Assembly (NCBI GenBank): GCA_023391905.1
Contig: JAEWAD010000012.1
Coordinates: 1-7,955 of the forward strand
Direction: 5' to 3'
Origin: Pseudomonadota bacterium
GTDB taxonomy: Bacteria > Pseudomonadota > Alphaproteobacteria > Rhizobiales > Kaistiaceae
DNA length: 7,955 nt
Part shown: one piece after another, positions 6,765 to 7,955 of the stretch
Numbering within the stretch: the stretch's first letter is position 1
Layout of the letters: each line of letters starts with the position of its first letter
Notes under the pieces: generated by a model
Databases searched by the model: none
Seen by the model: only the letters and a program-made list of their open reading frames with translations
Told to the model about the DNA's origin: nothing
Made by a program: the position numbers and the translations under genes

Positions 6765-7538
6765 TCAGGAGCGCGGCATCTTGCGGCCGATTTCCTGCGC
6801 CGCCGCCTTCAGCGCCTGGCGCATGCGGATGCGAAAAGCTTCGTCCCGTTCGGCGAGGAAGGGCACGCTGAGGGCGCCGAGAAAACGACCGCCGGCTTCG
6901 AACACCGGCACGGCGATGGCGTGCACGCGGGCATTGTGCTCGCCGTGGTCATTGGCGAATCCGAGCTTGCGGACGCGCGTCAGTTCGCCCGCCAGGCGGT
7001 GCGGATCGGCGATGGTGCGCGGCGTGTAGCGGATGAACGGCGCCTCCAGCAAACGAGCCAGTTCCTCGGCCGGCATATGCGCCATGATCACCTTGCTGGC
7101 GGCGCCGGCATGCAGCGGATAGCGCGAGGCGAGGGCCGGCGCGAAGGTGGAGCTGGAGGCGCTGATCGTCGACGCGATCACGTTGGCCTGGTCGCCGTCG
7201 CGGACCGAGAGCTTGATCGGTTCGCCGCTGGCGTCGCTCAGCCGCTGCATCACCGGCGTGGCGATCTGCGTGAGGTCGGCGCTCTGCGGCTCGGTGCGGA
7301 CATGGGCGGCGAGCGAGACCAGCCGGTGGCCGAGCACGTAGCTGCCGTCGAAGGTGCGGCGCACGACCTTGCGAGCCAGAAGCGAGTTCAGGATCCGGTA
7401 GACCGTGCTGCGCGGAACCGCGAGCGCCTCGACCAGCGCCGGCGCGGCGAGGCCGTCGGGGGCGCGCTCCAGCGCGTCGAGCAGATCGAAGGTCCTGTCG
7501 ATGACCGGAACGCCGTTCCGGGTCCGCGCTTCTGTCAT
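6765..7538 (-). CDS. IclR-family transcriptional regulator
   Basis: A complete 257-residue protein, the usual family length. An N-terminal winged helix lies at about residues 10-72: V-I-D-R-T-F-D-L-L-D-A-L at 12-23, recognition helix around PRSTVYRILNSLL at 42-54, and wing F-D-G-S-Y-V-L-G at 63-70. The effector-binding domain covers about 85-252, with P-L-H-A-G-A-A-S-K at 141-149, L-G-F-A-N-D-H-G-E at 192-200 and A-I-A-V-P-V-F at 207-213. Such proteins bind short palindromes as dimers or tetramers and respond to small molecules, often intermediates of the pathway they control, as repressors or activators. The start has GGGAGG about 9 nt upstream. The gene lies 214 nt ahead of the binding-protein gene on the same strand, so it is a natural candidate for operon control. 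Effector and sign of regulation cannot be read from sequence. Confidence 0.93.
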   Translation of the reverse strand: MTEARTRNGVPVIDRTFDLLDALERAPDGLAAPALVEALAVPRSTVYRILNSLLARKVVRRTFDGSYVLGHRLVSLAAHVRTEPQSADLTQIATPVMQRLSDASGEPIKLSVRDGDQANVIASTISASSSTFAPALASRYPLHAGAASKVIMAHMPAEELARLLEAPFIRYTPRTIADPHRLAGELTRVRKLGFANDHGEHNARVHAIAVPVFEAGGRFLGALSVPFLAERDEAFRIRMRQALKAAAQEIGRKMPRS

Positions 7539-7616
7539 CGCCGCCGTCCTCCCGTGCTAGCGATAACATCTCCCGGCACGGTGATGAAGTTCATATTTGG
7601 GACGAGGTCTCATACG

Positions 7617-7955
7617 TCAGGCGAGCGCGGAGAGCGTTGGAAGCAGGCTCTGCCAGGGCGGATTGCCAACCGGCCCGGTCGAGGCGCGGCGCACGATTTC
7701 GGCGGCGAGCGCGACCCGCACCGGGGCGCGCGCGCGGTTTTCCGGCAGCGCCAGCCGGTCGGCGATACAGCGGACCATGGCGGCGCCCATTTCCACCTGC
7801 GGCGTCCGTACCGTGGTCAGGTGTGGCGAGATCTGGGTGGCGCAGGCGAAGTCGTTATAGCCGACCACCGAGACGTCCTCGGGAATGCGCAGCCCCATCC
7901 GGAGCAGTTCGGAAACCGCGCTGACCGCGATGCCGTCATGCGCGCAGAACAGCAC
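7617..7955 (-). CDS. LacI-family transcriptional regulator, C-terminal part (5' end cut by window edge)
   Basis: The last 112 codons of a LacI/GalR-type repressor. The frame is open to the right edge, and the first codon seen (GTG) encodes an internal Val rather than a start. Family marks in the sugar-binding domain: V-L-F-C-A-H-D-G-I-A (usually F-x-x-N/H-D), then G-L-R-I-P-E-D-V-S-V-V-G-Y-N-D, then L-T-T-V-R-T-P-Q-V-E-M-G. The DNA-binding headpiece and hinge lie beyond the window, so its operator cannot be guessed from here. Members normally repress sugar uptake and catabolic genes until an inducer binds. The gene is 78 nt upstream of the IclR gene on the same strand, so the two may be co-transcribed. 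The tail after the last family motif (ending LLPTLSALA) is within normal limits. Confidence 0.9.
   Translation of the reverse strand: MLFCAHDGIAVSAVSELLRMGLRIPEDVSVVGYNDFACATQISPHLTTVRTPQVEMGAAMVRCIADRLALPENRARAPVRVALAAEIVRRASTGPVGNPPWQSLLPTLSALA

Noticed and set aside
7585..7620. Possible -35/-10 pair for the IclR gene (CTGACG with AATATG or TATGAA)
   Set aside because: Both boxes match poorly and spacing is ambiguous; the gene may simply be read through from the LacI gene.

Overview
This window looks like one catabolic locus from a GC-rich proteobacterium. It is most likely an alphaproteobacterium of the Hyphomicrobiales (Rhizobiales) type. That guess rests on strong GC bias at third codon positions, an alphaproteobacterial-style promoter (a TTGACA -35 box with a weak -10 box), and the classic layout of a carbohydrate ABC importer with sugar-acid enzymes. 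It is an inference from style, not a database match. All eight genes read on the minus strand, so the transcription order runs from high to low coordinates. No gap between genes exceeds 214 bases. I found no RNA genes, insertion sequences, CRISPR arrays or attachment sites.

In transcription order: (1) 7955-7617, the C-terminal part of a LacI-family repressor cut by the window edge. (2) 7538-6765, a complete IclR-family regulator. (3) 6764-6551, a regulatory gap with a candidate promoter and two adjoining inverted repeats that could be operators. (4) 6550-5048, a secreted family 1 solute-binding protein. (5) 5047-4976, a short gap holding a perfect 12-bp hairpin. (6) 4975-4013 and 4016-3114, two membrane permeases of the MalF/UgpA and MalG/UgpE types, overlapping by ATGA. 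(7) 3079-1982, a MalK/UgpC-type ATPase. (8) 1939-761, an enolase-superfamily (mandelate racemase/muconate lactonizing enzyme) protein with sugar-acid dehydratase features. (9) 695-1, an RraA/HMG-aldolase-fold protein that runs off the left edge.

Working model: the binding protein captures a sugar or sugar acid in the periplasm. The two permeases and the ATPase import it. The enolase-superfamily enzyme probably dehydrates an aldonic or related acid to a 2-keto-3-deoxy acid, and the RraA-fold protein may act further along, perhaps as a metal-dependent aldolase or lyase. The IclR and LacI proteins are the likely local regulators. The substrate cannot be named from sequence alone. The families are all known; the features most worth a second look are the control elements (twin palindromes, post-binding-protein hairpin) and the unassigned chemistry of the dehydratase/RraA pair.
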